Assembly (NCBI GenBank): GCA_038496445.1
Contig: JALMLS010000493.1
Location: forward strand, 1-33,092
Reading direction: 5' to 3'
Length of the DNA stretch: 33,092 bases
Origin: Trichosphaerium sp. ATCC 40318
Lineage: Eukaryota; Discosea; Flabellinia; Trichosidae
Part shown: piece after piece, positions 11,301 through 22,520 of the stretch
Layout: every line of letters begins with the position of its first letter
Position numbering within the stretch: position 1 is the stretch's first letter
Program-made: the position numbers and the translations under genes
The notes under the pieces: model-generated
The model's input: the letters and a program-made list of their open reading frames with translations, nothing else
Told to the model about the DNA's origin: nothing
Database searches by the model: none

Positions 11301-14300
11301 GTTTCATACTCATGGTAACATCGAAATCTTCGTTTGAAGGGGCTTTGTGCTCGTTAGGTTTAATACAACGGATGTAATTAGGCTCAGTCTTATTAATCGT
11401 GGCCATTAAACTGTTTAGTTGCTCCTTTAGGATAAATTAGAATTTTATGTGAGATATTTCCAAACATACTCTGAATTGCCCAGAAAGGGATGTCTTCTTA
11501 CGTTGAAGAGCACCAACCTCAGCAGCTACTAAGCTAGCGAGTCGAGCTACTTTACTAGTAGCAATACACTAACCAGTAGGTCAATATATTTAACCTTTTA
11601 GAATACTCTTGCGTGCCTCAACCAAATCCATGTACATCTCGTCCTTATTTTTATCGTAGAAACCACGTGAATCGTATCGCACCTCACCTGCGTAGTGCAC
11701 CAAATCGAAAGCATCAGCTACCTTGACTGGATTCTTAAAACGTGGATGGTCCTTGTGGACGCGGCAAATCTTGCCATGCCAACCCTTGTCATCTGAAGGT
11801 GTGAGCAAAAGTAAAGAAGAAAAAAATCAGAAAGTACCTCCTTTTGGCGTCTTCAATTCATCATCCAGCATGACCAATAGACCTTTTGGTTTCTAACAAC
11901 ACAATCAAAAACAATGTGAAACGTGAGGTTTGGTACCTTTTCAACAAGATCGAGTACAACTTGATTATCAATGAAATCAATGTGGTCAAAGTTAATTCTA
12001 TTTGTACAGTTTTAGTATTCATCAAAAAAATTGGTAATGTTTTGTACCTTTCACGTTTGTACACAGCTTCTTCTTCCTTAAATGTGGTTTGATTAAACTT
12101 TTGCTGTAACTTTTCGTTGGCAAAGTTAATACACATTTGCTCGAAGCTATTATGCTATTGGATTGTTAACTGGAGTTTTATATGATGTCCAGGTCGTACA
12201 TCAAAAATTTCGAAACCGAAGATATCCAGAATACCGATTGTCTTTGTTTTTTGACTTCCCAAGTCCTCACCCAAGAAGGTGTTGATACGTTGTACCAAGT
12301 AATCGAATAAACGAGTGTATAAATGTTTCGCTAGGGTGTCACGACAATCACACGCTTTGACAGGGTTGAGAGGAATTGTCGTAGGTGGTTGCCCAGGAAT
12401 AATCATAATTCTAATCAACGTAAATATAACATTCTGGGCTTTGCGGCTTTTTACCTTTCCGTAAGACACTTCTCAAGATGGCCAGGGTCAACAGCGAGGA
12501 GCTCAGCAGCCAATTTTACATCTGAAACACTGTGTTAAGGGCGGTACTCTGGGTTTTTCAGTACCTTTCTTATTTCCTGATTTAATTTGAGAGCCTTCAG
12601 CACGTCCTTTGTTGCCTTGCAAACGGTTTAGCACAGTAATCACTAAAGATTTTACGTACATGAATCAAATCCAATATTTCCGACATACATGATACCAACA
12701 GTTGTACGGAAGATGAAGTCAATCTCATCAGGAGAGAAGTTGAGTACTTTCAGGGCTTCCTAGGAAAATTATTAGATCATGTTAAATGGAAACACGATGA
12801 ACGTACAAACATTTCCTTGTATTCCTTCTCATCGTCCATTCCCTAATATTGTTACTTTCCAAAAAGTCACTAAAACTGATACTTACTTTTACGACTGGAT
12901 CGGTCTTGTTTGTGTACACATAGTCTTTTGGCGTTGTGATGTGATACTTGGCTTTCGTAGCCGAATCAGCCTTACACAGCTGGTAGAAAATATGGAAATC
13001 TAGCAATAATTAACCAAAACAACACCAGTGAAATTGCGTACTCCTTTCTCCTTTCGCTTGATGAACTACACGCGCTTTCTCAAGCAAATAATTTAGAATT
13101 TTGGCACCACAAATTTTGCCTGTTCTTTCAAAATGGACCTCAATCCATTTACCCTACAAATTTTATGATCACGTGAGAAAACGATATAAATAAAATTTTC
13201 TGAAAATTAACAGCCCAAACCGTACGAAGCGAGAAGAGTTATCATTCCTGATTGTTTTAGCATTACCAAACGCTTCTAGTACAGGGTTCGCTAGTAGAAT
13301 TTTTTGCTCAACACCTGTTGTACTTCCAGCCACTTCAGCTAGGTATTGCAAGATAACTACGATTACCAAAGTTAATACCAGCAAGTTGTATATTTAGTAC
13401 GCACTTTTCGTGTTTACAGTCTTTCCAGCACCAGACTCACCGCTGTGAATTGTTTTAGTGCACTGAAAAATCACTGTTTTTGTGGTTTTACCCAAACGAT
13501 CGGAAAAACAATAAAGCGCAGCACGTACGATACAAGAATAGACTGATTCATACCACCCTCTTCGAATAATCGCTTGTAGCAATCGTCTGCAATAATATAT
13601 GGATGCGGTTCCATTTCTGTGTCACCTCTGTAACAATAAATAAGGATTTTTTCGCAAAGATGGAAAAAACGAAAATTACGAATGCCTCAAAGGCATTGCT
13701 TACCGCTTTCTGTATGCCTCCATTATGAACGGAGTGTACAAAGGCAGCATTTTGTATGGATTTATCGAGATAAGGATAGTACCGACATTCGTCTAGGCAA
13801 GCTTGTCAACAAAAGAAATGAATGGTAGTACTAAACGCACGTAGATCTTATTCTTTTCGCAACGTTTTTTAATATTCCACATGATCAATGGTCGGTTCAT
13901 GTCATCCAGCAATACCTTGAGTATAAATTAGCTTCAGTGCATACGCAACAGTGAAAAAAAACTCGTACCAGATCTTCTTTGAGTTGAACAAGAGAAGTTC
14001 GCATAACGGGGATGAGTTTCTTTTTTCGCGAGTCCACCGTATAAGACTAATCACGTGCGTTAATGGCCACTTTGTTTAATTTTTAATTAAGATAAAGTTA
14101 TTATCAGCCCTCAGAGCCCGTACCATCCCCTGTTCAGACTCTAATTCGACTACGCCTTTCCCGACTTCTCCGCTAACAAAAGCGTTAAAATACTTGTGCT
14201 TCTAAACTTTGAAAGGCAAGAAAAATGGGTACCTCACAACTCTCACCGGTATGTATGCTTCAACTTCATCTTCCATCCATACCCAATCGCCCTAAGCGTG

Positions 14301-14571
14301 GTCAATAAATAAAACTCAAAGGGCGCCCGCTCGCTGGCAAATCACGTGTTTGTTTTATTTACACGTGGGTTAGTTTGTATGTTGGCTGCCAAAGCGAAAA
14401 GTACACGGCAATGTATTTTTAAAACAAGACTAGGCGACGCTTGCGTACCGATAGGCCTTGCTCTCCCTCGTCCATAAGCTCTGCCGGTTTGTCCCATGAG
14501 GTTTCACCAGTCCTCTCGTTATAAAAGTAGACATAACCCTCAGGCGTCTTGTACTCGCTCCAACCAGACAT
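8395..14571 (-). CDS. Unconventional myosin heavy chain, WW-motor-IQ-helical tail-MyTH4 (class IV-like)
   Basis: ATP-driven actin motor. About 34 short exons assemble by splice signals and homology into roughly 1,430 residues. A WW domain starts at residue 2 ([20 protein letters not shown], then ETSWDKP). The motor spans about 42-760. The P-loop GESGAGKT (13441-13418) is complete. Switch I (NDNSSRF, 13246-13226) and switch II (LDIFGFEIF, about 12229-12205) are also complete. [18 protein letters not shown] and [10 protein letters not shown] are intact. A neck or IQ-like helix follows ([20 protein letters not shown]). About 400 residues of Ala/Glu/Lys-rich helix (830-1240) have no family I recognise. 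A MyTH4 domain closes the protein ([13 protein letters not shown] ... [42 protein letters not shown]). I see no FERM or SH3. WW plus MyTH4 resembles Acanthamoeba myosin IV, which ends in SH3. An EF-hand gene lies 435 bp upstream on the same strand. Confidence 0.93.
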
Positions 14572-15006
14572 TGAAAGTTGTTATTAGCGCACTAAATTTG
14601 TTGTTTTGGCTTCTGGAGGTATCTCTTTGATCGCAGTCTATCAAAACAAACTACAATATGCCAGATGGTACGTATGCTTTGCTAAGGTGTGAACCCTTGT
14701 AGTCAAAGCCAAAAATATTAACCACAAGAAGTAAAAGGAAGCCAGTAAAATGTGCGCTAAATCACATCAAGCGACACTGTAAGCGAGGCGCTTATAGCAG
14801 GGCACCAACACAAACATAGAACTGTATTAACACTTGTTAACGCCCAAGAAACCGCTTTATAGAAAGGCACAACGCGCAATAATACAACCTGATAGCGCAC
14901 TCACGGGGTGTAGTTACAGTCTACAACACACTAAAGAGTGACATGTAGCCACGAGCACGGTTGAAGCGAGTTCTGATTTTCTGTTTGTAAAAAAAACCAA
15001 GGCGTC
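14572..15006. promoter_or_regulatory. Intergenic region upstream of myosin
   Basis: 435 bp between the EF-hand stop and the myosin start, both genes on the minus strand; it should hold the myosin promoter. No coding frame or RNA gene is evident. Confidence 0.45.
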
Positions 15007-15852
15007 TTATTTCGTTTCCTGCGCCTTCACCCAAGTCTCGAATGCGAAAAGACCCTTTTCTCCAGGATCAGCGTATTGCATCAAGTCCTCTACTTCGTGA
15101 TCATTCAATTTCTCGCCGATAGAGGAAAATGCGGTTTCTACCTATTGCAGTGTCAATAAAACACCACGTGAGAGTGTTTGATAAATTACCTCAGCTGAAA
15201 TGACATTGCCGTCATCTCTTTGATCGAACACAGCGTATGCTTGGCGCACATCAAGACCCATATCTAATGTAGATTAGCAAACATCACATACCAACAACAA
15301 AAAATATTTTACACCAGTTTTGAAATAACGCCTATTTATGAAAACCACGTGCTAATCTATTAAAACGAATTATGTATTACATACCTGAGGAGTAAGTTGT
15401 AGCTTGGCTAGCTATTTTTGAGAACTACAGTGCGGTTACAGAGGAGAAAAACGTTTATCTTTTTAGGTATACCTCGTCATAGGTTACTTTTCCTTCTTCG
15501 CCACCGACACCTTCGGTCAGTTTAGCTACTTCTGCTTCAGTTGGCACTTTGCCTATTAACAAAAGAATAAATACAAAAGACCATTTATAGTATCAACTGT
15601 ACCTACTGCGCGCAAAACGTCACCGACTACATCTTTCAAGATGGTACCTGAGTCGCATAAGTGAAAAAGTAAATACAAGCCTCATACCATCTCCGTTGAC
15701 GTCCCAAAGCGAGAATATTTCCCGGTCGTCGCCTCTTGGCGGTGCTGCGCCCTTTGGCTTTGGAAGTTTTCTGCGGATACCGCCACGTGAAGGAGCTATT
15801 GACAGGTGAGTTTTCTCGATGTAACAATCACCCACGTACCAGTTCTACTCAT
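15007..15852 (-). CDS. EF-hand protein, calmodulin/myosin light chain-like
   Basis: Seven exons (15852-15840, 15795-15688, 15647-15603, 15552-15473, 15411-about 15381, 15263-15190, 15141-15007) join to about 161 residues plus UAA. The join after LAKLQLTPQ is the least certain; using the GTAATA donor keeps the frame. The N-terminus is basic and Pro-rich (IRRKLPKPKGAAPPRGDD). The body has the two-lobed light-chain layout. EF loop 1 is DVNGDGTILKDV, whose last position is Val rather than Glu. The third loop is DQRDDGNVISAE, with Arg at position 3. The last repeat (LMQYADPGEKGLFAFETWV) has lost a normal loop. Such decay is usual in myosin light chains. Lying directly upstream of the myosin gene, it is a candidate light chain; that link is inference. 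Confidence 0.8.
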
Positions 15853-16069
15853 AGTGGTTTAGTTGTTTGACTTTACAGAAACAAATGTACACCAAAAATC
15901 TGCAAAAAAAAAACCACCAAGCGTTTTTCTTGTCCTTGCGCCTGTTATTTGTGTTCATCCAACGCCTTTTGAAAAAGGTTCCGTCTCAATTAAGCCATGT
16001 ATTTTCATATTCAATTCGCTGCCTACGCCACTACACCCTCGCAAACGCAATTTCGGTTGTAGAATAAGA
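15853..16069. promoter_or_regulatory. Divergent intergenic region, EF-hand / BCNT
   Basis: 217 bp between two divergent start codons, so it should hold both promoters. Pyrimidine-rich on the BCNT side (CACTACACCCTCGC near 16029); no clear TATA element. Confidence 0.45.
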
Positions 16070-17191
16070 ATGGAATCAGTTGAAGATCAGATAGAGGAGC
16101 AATTACGTGATGCTAACTACGACGAGGATGCAGACGACGATTTCGTACCAGGTGGGTATCGATGCTAAAACGGTTAATTAATTTTCTCAGAGGATGACGA
16201 CGAGCCAGAAGGGATGACATTTGGTGATAATACGACTAAAGCGAAGCCTCAGATCAAGTATGAGTAACTTTTCACCAAATTGACTCATATCCATTTAGAA
16301 AACGTAAAAGAGCTACGCTGGAAGACTTGGACGGCGTAAAGAGACAAAAAATTAACGAGGAAGAAAACGAGGCTGATGCACAAGAGGAGGAGGCCAAACC
16401 CATCGTCAACTCTGCTATTGATCATTTGTTTGCCTCTATGCAATCGACAGTAGCGCCAAAGAAAAAGAAGAAAAAGCCATCTTCAATGGATGACATCTTC
16501 GCCCGTACGCATTATTTTCAGACGCAACGACCCAATTTTCCGATTTCAACTTGACACATTTTCATACAGAGCTTAACAACCCAAAGAAGAGCAAAAAACA
16601 AGCTCCAAAGAAGAAAGCACCCAAAATCGCAACTGTATCAGATTTATGGAGCACCCTAGAGAGCAAAGACGCAAAGGATAAGCTTGTTGAGGATGCTAAG
16701 AAGATGAAAAGCGCATTAAAAACCAAAGATGATGACACAGAAGTAATAACTGAGACATACGAATTCGCAGGTCAAACAATCACGTACGGTGATATAGTTT
16801 ACAAGAGTAGTAATTAACGTGGATTTGACAGACGCGAAAAGAGAGTGAAGAAACAGGCCAATGGCGAGAAAGACATAAGTACACTTCCAACCAGAACTAA
16901 GAAGAAATCCGCACTTGCAAACGTATTAAAGGGCGTGAGTAAAGTAAATTCCATGGCGAAATCAGCAATGGACTGGGATCAATTTAAAGAGAAGGAGAAT
17001 CTTGAAGAGGATCTTGCAAAGAATAGACAGGATGGGTATGTGTTTGTAACAACGACATCCAGTGACACTGTTTTAGGTATTTAAAGAAGCAACAATTTTT
17101 GATAGAAGCCGATCACGCCGATTTAGACCGTGAGCGGGTTGTAAGGGATATAAATAGGCGTCGGAGAGATGCGAACAAACCTAAGAAGTAG
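16070..17191 (+). CDS. BCNT-C domain protein (CFDP1 / Swc5 family)
   Basis: Family members are nuclear; yeast Swc5 is a subunit of the SWR1 complex that deposits histone H2A.Z. Six exons (16070-16151, 16191-16257, 16299-16504, 16570-16783, 16832-17035, 17077-17191) give 296 codons, 295 residues plus UAG. The N-terminus is very acidic (YDEDADDDFVP, EDDDEPEGM), then a basic KKRKRATLEDLDGVKRQK patch and lysine tracts. ITETYEFAGQTI precedes the C-terminal BCNT domain (SALANVLKGVSKVNSMAKSA, MDWDQFKEKENLEEDL, GYLKKQQFL), the signature that defines the family. The 48-nt intron 16784-16831 removes an apparent in-frame UAA at 16815. The 41-nt intron 17036-17076 is among the shortest here. Confidence 0.93.
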
Positions 17192-17523
17192 ACTGACAGG
17201 AATTACTTATTGTACCGGAGACTGTGTCAGCAAAACTGCGGCAGTAACGGAGCTACGCTACAAGCTACAGGCGGAATTGTACAGGAACGAAAAAAAAGGG
17301 GTGCTTGTGTGTGCAACCACCAAAAGAGAAAAAATAAAAACAGCTTGACACTGCACTGAATGAATTGTCCATCGCAACTGGTGACCTCCTACGCCGGCGT
17401 CGTGCGCCTTATTTTGAGTAGCGTAGATAAAGGCGGGAAAATGCAGTAAAAACCCGCGCTTAAGTCTGGTGCATACAATTTAGTATTTGTTTTTAACGCA
17501 CTAACACAACACATAGCAATACA
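17192..17523. promoter_or_regulatory. Intergenic region, BCNT to calmodulin
   Basis: 332 bp with no supported gene. It holds AATAAA near 17332, a possible BCNT poly(A) signal, and the calmodulin promoter with a GC-richer patch (about 17390-17460). Confidence 0.45.
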
Positions 17524-18302
17524 ATGGTACCCCAAAGAGAACATTTATGGTAATTTATAGCGCTAACACAGTTTGCAAGGTTGATCAACTTTCCGAAGAC
17601 CAAGTAGCAGAGTTTAAAGAAGCCTTCTCTTTATTTGACAGAGATGGCGATGGTGCTATCACAACAACAGAATTGGGCACCGTTATGCGCTCTTTGGGTA
17701 AGATCAGTTTCGATGAGTTGAAAAGGAGTTGAAACTAATGAAATGTAAAGGACAAAACCCTACTGAATCAGACCTTGCTGAAATGATTCAGGACGTCGAC
17801 TCTGATAAGAGTGGCACTATTGATTTCCCTGAGGTACGCAATAGCGCGGGAAATAGCACTAACGCGCACTCAACCATTTTTACACGCGCTCACTCGTTTA
17901 GTTTTTGAGCATGATGGCCAAACAAATGAAGAACGAGGACACAGAGGAAGAGATCCGCGAAGCGTTCAAAGTTTTTGACAAAGACGGCAACGGTTTCATC
18001 TCCGCCGCTGAATTGCGTCATGTTATGACAAACTTGGGTGAAAAGTTAACTGATGAGGAAGTTGATGAAATGATCCGCGAAGCTGACGTCGATAACGACG
18101 GTCAAGTACGTGGACAATCTTTTTTCTTTTTTTTTCTTTTTGGCAGTACTGCTTGTTTTTAGCTGTTTTAGCGATATGCTATGCGACTAGGACGTAATTT
18201 TAACACTAGTTTTTTTGGATAATTTGTTTTTTGTTTGTACTGATACTAATTTTACTCTAGATTAATTACGATGAGTTTGTCAAAATGATGCTCTCCAAGT
18301 AA
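17524..18302 (+). CDS. CAM: Calmodulin
   Basis: Ca2+ sensor that binds many targets, including IQ motifs of unconventional myosins. Five exons: 17524-17526 (the ATG alone), 17580-17697, 17751-17833, 17902-18105 and 18261-18302. They join to exactly 149 residues plus UAA, the canonical length give or take one. All four EF loops are intact ([48 protein letters not shown]), and the end is FVKMMLSK. The protein starts MVDQLSEDQ. Intron branch sites are visible (CGCTAAC, ACTAATG, ACTAATT). AATAAA at 18322-18327 lies 20 nt after the stop. It is sandwiched between nuclear genes and is 3 kb from the myosin start. Confidence 0.98.
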
Positions 18303-18567
18303 TTTTATGTACATTATGCCGAATAAAATCATGGTTGATTTTATTATGTCTCTTGTTGCAAACCGCGCCATTTTTTTTTATTATATTTCGTAGCTGCCAG
18401 TGTTCTTTTGTGAAAGTACGACTACTTACTTCGCCACCACAAGGCTCGTGGGAAAAGCTCAATTACGCTCGCAAGGTTTAGATTTTTGTGTATGAAAAAG
18501 TAGGAATGAGAACTCTGTAACTTTTCAGTTTAGTTTAGTTAGAGCATAATTTTAACTTTACGTTAAT

Positions 18568-20130
18568 ATGAGCATCTTCTCTCTAAAGAAGGGCGAAGTA
18601 CGCGATGTAGAAAATAGCCTGGCGCGGTTTTATACGCAAAAAGCGCGTCCAGTTGATTTTAAAACAATGCAAAAGCCTGTACGCATGCGTAAAAAGGGTA
18701 CAGACGGCAAAACGTTTCAATCAGTGCTTGGTCTCCCAGAAAAAGAGCGCAAAGATCGTATAAAAACGCCTTGGGTCTTATCAGACGAAACAAAGAAAGT
18801 ACAATTTACTGGCAAAATAAGAGGCATGCCGCAGTCTAAATCTAAATACTACGTATTCTTGAGGGAGCCTGTACGTATTTACGTCTTTTCGGACGTTTCC
18901 TGGTTTATTTAAAACGTTTTGGCCTTCAGTTTTTTTTCTGGTTGACAAAATAATTTTTTTTCAACACTTTTCCTCAACCGACTTGTCTTCAAAAACAAAA
19001 TCAGGCCTTTGATAAACTTCCAACCTGAACTTTCCATAAAATACCTAACTACGAGATTAAGAATTCAAAAAACGTTTTTCGAGTAGTACCACTGAATCAC
19101 TGGTATGTGTTTGAACCGTCAAAAAGTCTTAACGTCAACAACGACATGACGAACGAAGAAGTGACTAGACAGGTTCGTATTCTTTTCGTTGTTGTAACAC
19201 TTTCTAAACTGGGGTACTTGTTAGATGAAAACAAACACCAAGAGGCAATTTATATTTAATACAATTAAGAAAGAAAAAACAGCTCCAGAGGAAGACGACT
19301 CTACTCCGTCATTGTACGTTCTCTTGTAGGTGCCTCCAATGGTCACTCATATTGTATCTAGTGTATACAGTGCAAAGAATGCTGATAAAGGCGAGAATGT
19401 TGACTATGATGACGATCAAGCAGATGATGCTGATGAAGATCTAGAATTAATGAAAACTCAAATGGAGGTATCTAAAAGATTCTTTTAAATCATGTCACTC
19501 ACTGCCATATCCAGAATAAAGAGCAACAAAATGAACTAACTGACAATGGCCGCGATATTAAACGTGTACTACAAAGAATGGAAATGGATTTTGTTGACTC
19601 CGACGAGGTAGGACATTCTTGGTCTTTTGTTTCATCGCAAAAAAAAATTAACTTTTGATTTTTGTAGGAGGAAGAAGAACCACAAGATGAGGAGGAACAA
19701 AAAGGAATAAAACGTCAACGTCCTGTTGAATTTGAAGTATCCGAAAATATCAAAAAGAAGCTCCGCAAAGATGTACACCTTTACTTTTTTTCTTTGAAAA
19801 AAACTGTTCAAATTCTTACTTTATCTTTACAGCTCGATGATGCCAATAGACCCGTCAACCGAGAACAGCAATACCTAGGTACAATTCATCACCATTGTTA
19901 CTTCATCAAGATTGTAATTAATTGTTCTAGATAACGAGTTTCGCGAAGAGCTGCGCAAATTTGTCATGGTCAGAAGACAGGTTACTGTTAATGAAATTGG
20001 TAAACGCTTTAAAGTGTTAATCCAGGATCCTGAAGGAAGAAAGCGTGTGATTCGTGTCACAAAGGAAATTTTAAAGGAACATACAACACAGGATGGAAAG
20101 AAATTATTTATCCTTAATGACTTTGCGTGA
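18568..20130 (+). CDS. Transcription initiation factor IIF, alpha subunit (RAP74-like)
   Basis: Large TFIIF subunit; works with RNA polymerase II in the preinitiation complex and early elongation. Eight exons (18568-18870, 19062-19172, 19225-19313, 19362-19467, 19515-19607, 19668-19772, 19833-19878, 19931-20130) join to 351 codons, 350 residues plus UGA. The N-terminal dimerisation domain shows TPWVLSDETKKVQFTGKIRG, SKYYVFLREP and VPLNHWYVFEPSKSL, matching RAP74 up to its NWYNFTP block. An acidic middle follows (DYDDDQADDADEDLELMK). The C-terminus is a small winged helix (REELRKFVMVRRQVTVNEIG, then KRFKVLI). At 350 residues it is shorter than animal RAP74 (just over 500), through a shorter middle. 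The second exon is taken to begin after GATTAAG because a CTAAC branch site lies 12 nt earlier; this avoids an in-frame UGA. AATAAA at 20177. Confidence 0.9.
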
Positions 20131-20269
20131 GCCACAGACAATGTAAAGATGTCGCAAAAAAAAAAATCTCTGTTAAAATAAAATGTCGCCTTGTTTCTTG
20201 TTCACTTTGTCAAATATTTATTTTACATGTACTCATTTGTCTTTTGTGTTTTTTAAACAAGTACGCTTT

Positions 20270-22520
20270 CTATGATACAGTATAGATTGTAGATGTCATT
20301 AGATTTTTTTCTGTATTATCTGATTGATCCTGCAATCCAAGGGGCATATCCAACAAAGGTTTACCTTTGCTCACATTCAAGGATGACTTTAAATCTGGTC
20401 TAGAAGTAAACACTGTTAGTCGAGTATTTTATATAATCAGACATACCTGAAATGAGCAAGTGTTGCAATGATAGAATCGACATCACCTTCTTTCCACCAA
20501 AATGGTATGGATATCACTGTAATACCTATTTACTTTATCAGATTGTGTATTTTTCCTTCGAGCTAACACTTACCGTAAACTTCCCTGCATGTGATCATTT
20601 TGTCAATGTCAGTAGCTTGTTGGATCTTTGTAGGCCCATAAAAAGACATATTGTCTAAATAGTGATGCTCGCCCTGATATTCAAAAGCGACATTGATTTT
20701 GGGTACAAATACATCCAGAGTAACTTTTGATCCATGTGTGCCAGGTGTATACTCCTCTAAAATATCATACAATGGGTATATAGACTTAACAGCATCTTTC
20801 AAAGCTCTGTACAAAGAACAGGGATAAGAAACAAGTCTTTTAAAAAAATTATAAGGTGAACCTTTGACGTGATTTCTTCTGTGTTCTGGTGATCATTGAC
20901 GAGTCCAGTTCAGGGTAGAACTGATAAAGTACAGCTGGCCAGTAATTAAGCATTCCAGGGCCTCCGTATTTCTCAACTTGAGAGTACGAAACACGATACC
21001 AGTCTGCCACTGCTTTAATACTTAGTTTCTCCTCTATTCTCCTAATACCATTGACTAGGTTGTCTGCTTCATGCCAAAACCTGAATACCCTCGACTCTAC
21101 TTTAAGGTAAGTCCGTCATTAATAAGAAATATTTACCTTTCCTCTGTCTAAATTTACTCATGTCCCAATCTACGTCTGGATACACATTGTGGAGCATCGC
21201 AGGAATACTACCAAAATACCTTGATAATAGTTAGCGCGTTCGGTTCACTTTCCTTTGTTCAAAAGTGTTAAGAGTAAATGACATACACGTAACAGCCACC
21301 ACCAGAAACACTACCGAGTTGACTTGTTGAAATAGAGTACCAGTCATTCAAGGTATTTATATTCAACAGTTCTTCAGCCTATTCAAAGAAAAACAATTAT
21401 TAGATTATGTATGTTATTTTAACCTGACCATACTTCACGAATAAATACATCCTGGTTTGCTTCTGAGGCCCAATATCCCTTTTTCTTATTTTCTGATAAG
21501 TTAGTAGATGCAGTGCACAACGACCTTATAGTAGACGTACTGAAGTTTGAAGACAGCCATGCAAAATCGGGATAAATATATTTAACAAAATTTTGATGAG
21601 ACCAGCCAAAGCAGCTTGCCAAGAGGCTCTGTCCTCCAGCTTCCATAACATCACTACCACTTATTGAATACCAATCCGATACATGCATTATACCAAGTTT
21701 CTCTTCAAGCTAAAATTTTTGAGCACGTGATTGTCAATCATTTTGACCGGACATGTTTTGCATACTCAAAAATATTCTCAGGTACATCCCAAAAGCTTCT
21801 CTGTACTTGAGCTTAGAGATAAAGCAAGTTAGAGAAGTATTAATGCATTAGTTAATACCAAACGCCCATGGGATCCATCTGAATTCCGGGTAGAAGTACT
21901 TGAGCATCTCTAAAAGTGAACCTCCGAAATAGCTAAAACTGAACTTTAGGTTTAGTATGCTGGAGCACACACTTACGCAATCAAACCACTACCCTGCATA
22001 TTTGTAATATCTCTAAAGCTTTTTTTATACCAATCAGATATAACGTTGATACTCAAAGTCTTCTCTGCCTATTGTAAATGTTCTAACGCTAAAGCCTTTT
22101 CTTGTTTGGACCTACCTTTCGAATGAAAGCCATTCTATTTCCAGTGTCTTGCCAATACGGAAATGATAACTTTGCTATTACAAAGTAAGCTCTTCGTATA
22201 AGAAGATACAATTTGGTAAAGGAGCAAAGTAAACTCGAGTTTAATGTCACTTCTTGTTTGTACAATTTCACTTGAATGGAATAATGACGTACGTAAGGAC
22301 TTGGAACGCCACTTTTGTTGTGGATATAACTCGCGTAGCAATTTAAGAGGTGAATTATTGTAGCAGCTTGTACTGAAGTAAGTGTGACATGTGTCAAAAT
22401 ATCAAAGTACTCTAATACGCTAGAAACGCCTTCTATGCTAATTATTTCTGAATACGCGACATTCTCCCATTCGTTCAAACAGTACAAGCCAAGTTTTTGC
22501 TCAACCTGCGTAACAGTCAT
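20270..22520 (-). CDS. Five-repeat protein with C-terminal PD-(D/E)XK-like nuclease domain
   Basis: Spliced by eye to about 518 residues ending TVS plus UAG. Residues 6 to about 370 hold five diverged copies of a 73-80-residue unit: (A/E)EKLxI, xxVSDWYxIS, GGxxLL, YFGxSLxxML, then YP(D/E)xxW and FW. They start near 6 (VEQKLGLYCLNEW), 84 (AEKTLSINVISDWY), 159 (LEEKLGIMHVSDWY), 235 (AEELLNINTLNDWY) and 314 (IEEKLSIKAVADWY). The C-terminal domain has TLDVFVP (Asp403), then AFEYQGEHHY (Glu414, Gln416), DIDK and GITVISIPFWW. Asp ... Glu-x-Gln is the pattern of the restriction-endonuclease-like (PD-(D/E)XK) fold, and the C-terminal GI-x-x-I-x-IPFWW strand resembles Vsr/DUF559-type nucleases. I recall similar WY-repeat plus FEYQGEQHY proteins in diverse protists and fungi, without a known function. 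A DNA/RNA-binding role for the repeats is only a guess. Confidence 0.75.

Noticed and set aside
12779-13006. Plus-strand frames across the myosin gene as separate genes
   Set aside because: They are shadows of myosin exons on the opposite strand; the minus-strand exons carry all the motor motifs.
16815-16817. In-frame UAA in the BCNT gene, suggesting a non-standard genetic code or pseudogene
   Set aside because: A 48-nt intron (16784-16831, GTACGG ... GACAG) removes it and gives the family-typical YEFAGQTITREK join with the total frame closed.
19026-19028. In-frame UGA inside TFIIF alpha, suggesting a recoded stop
   Set aside because: A CTAAC branch site at 19045 and the acceptor after 19061 place the UGA inside an intron, and the resulting join matches RAP74. 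UGA also ends this and other genes.
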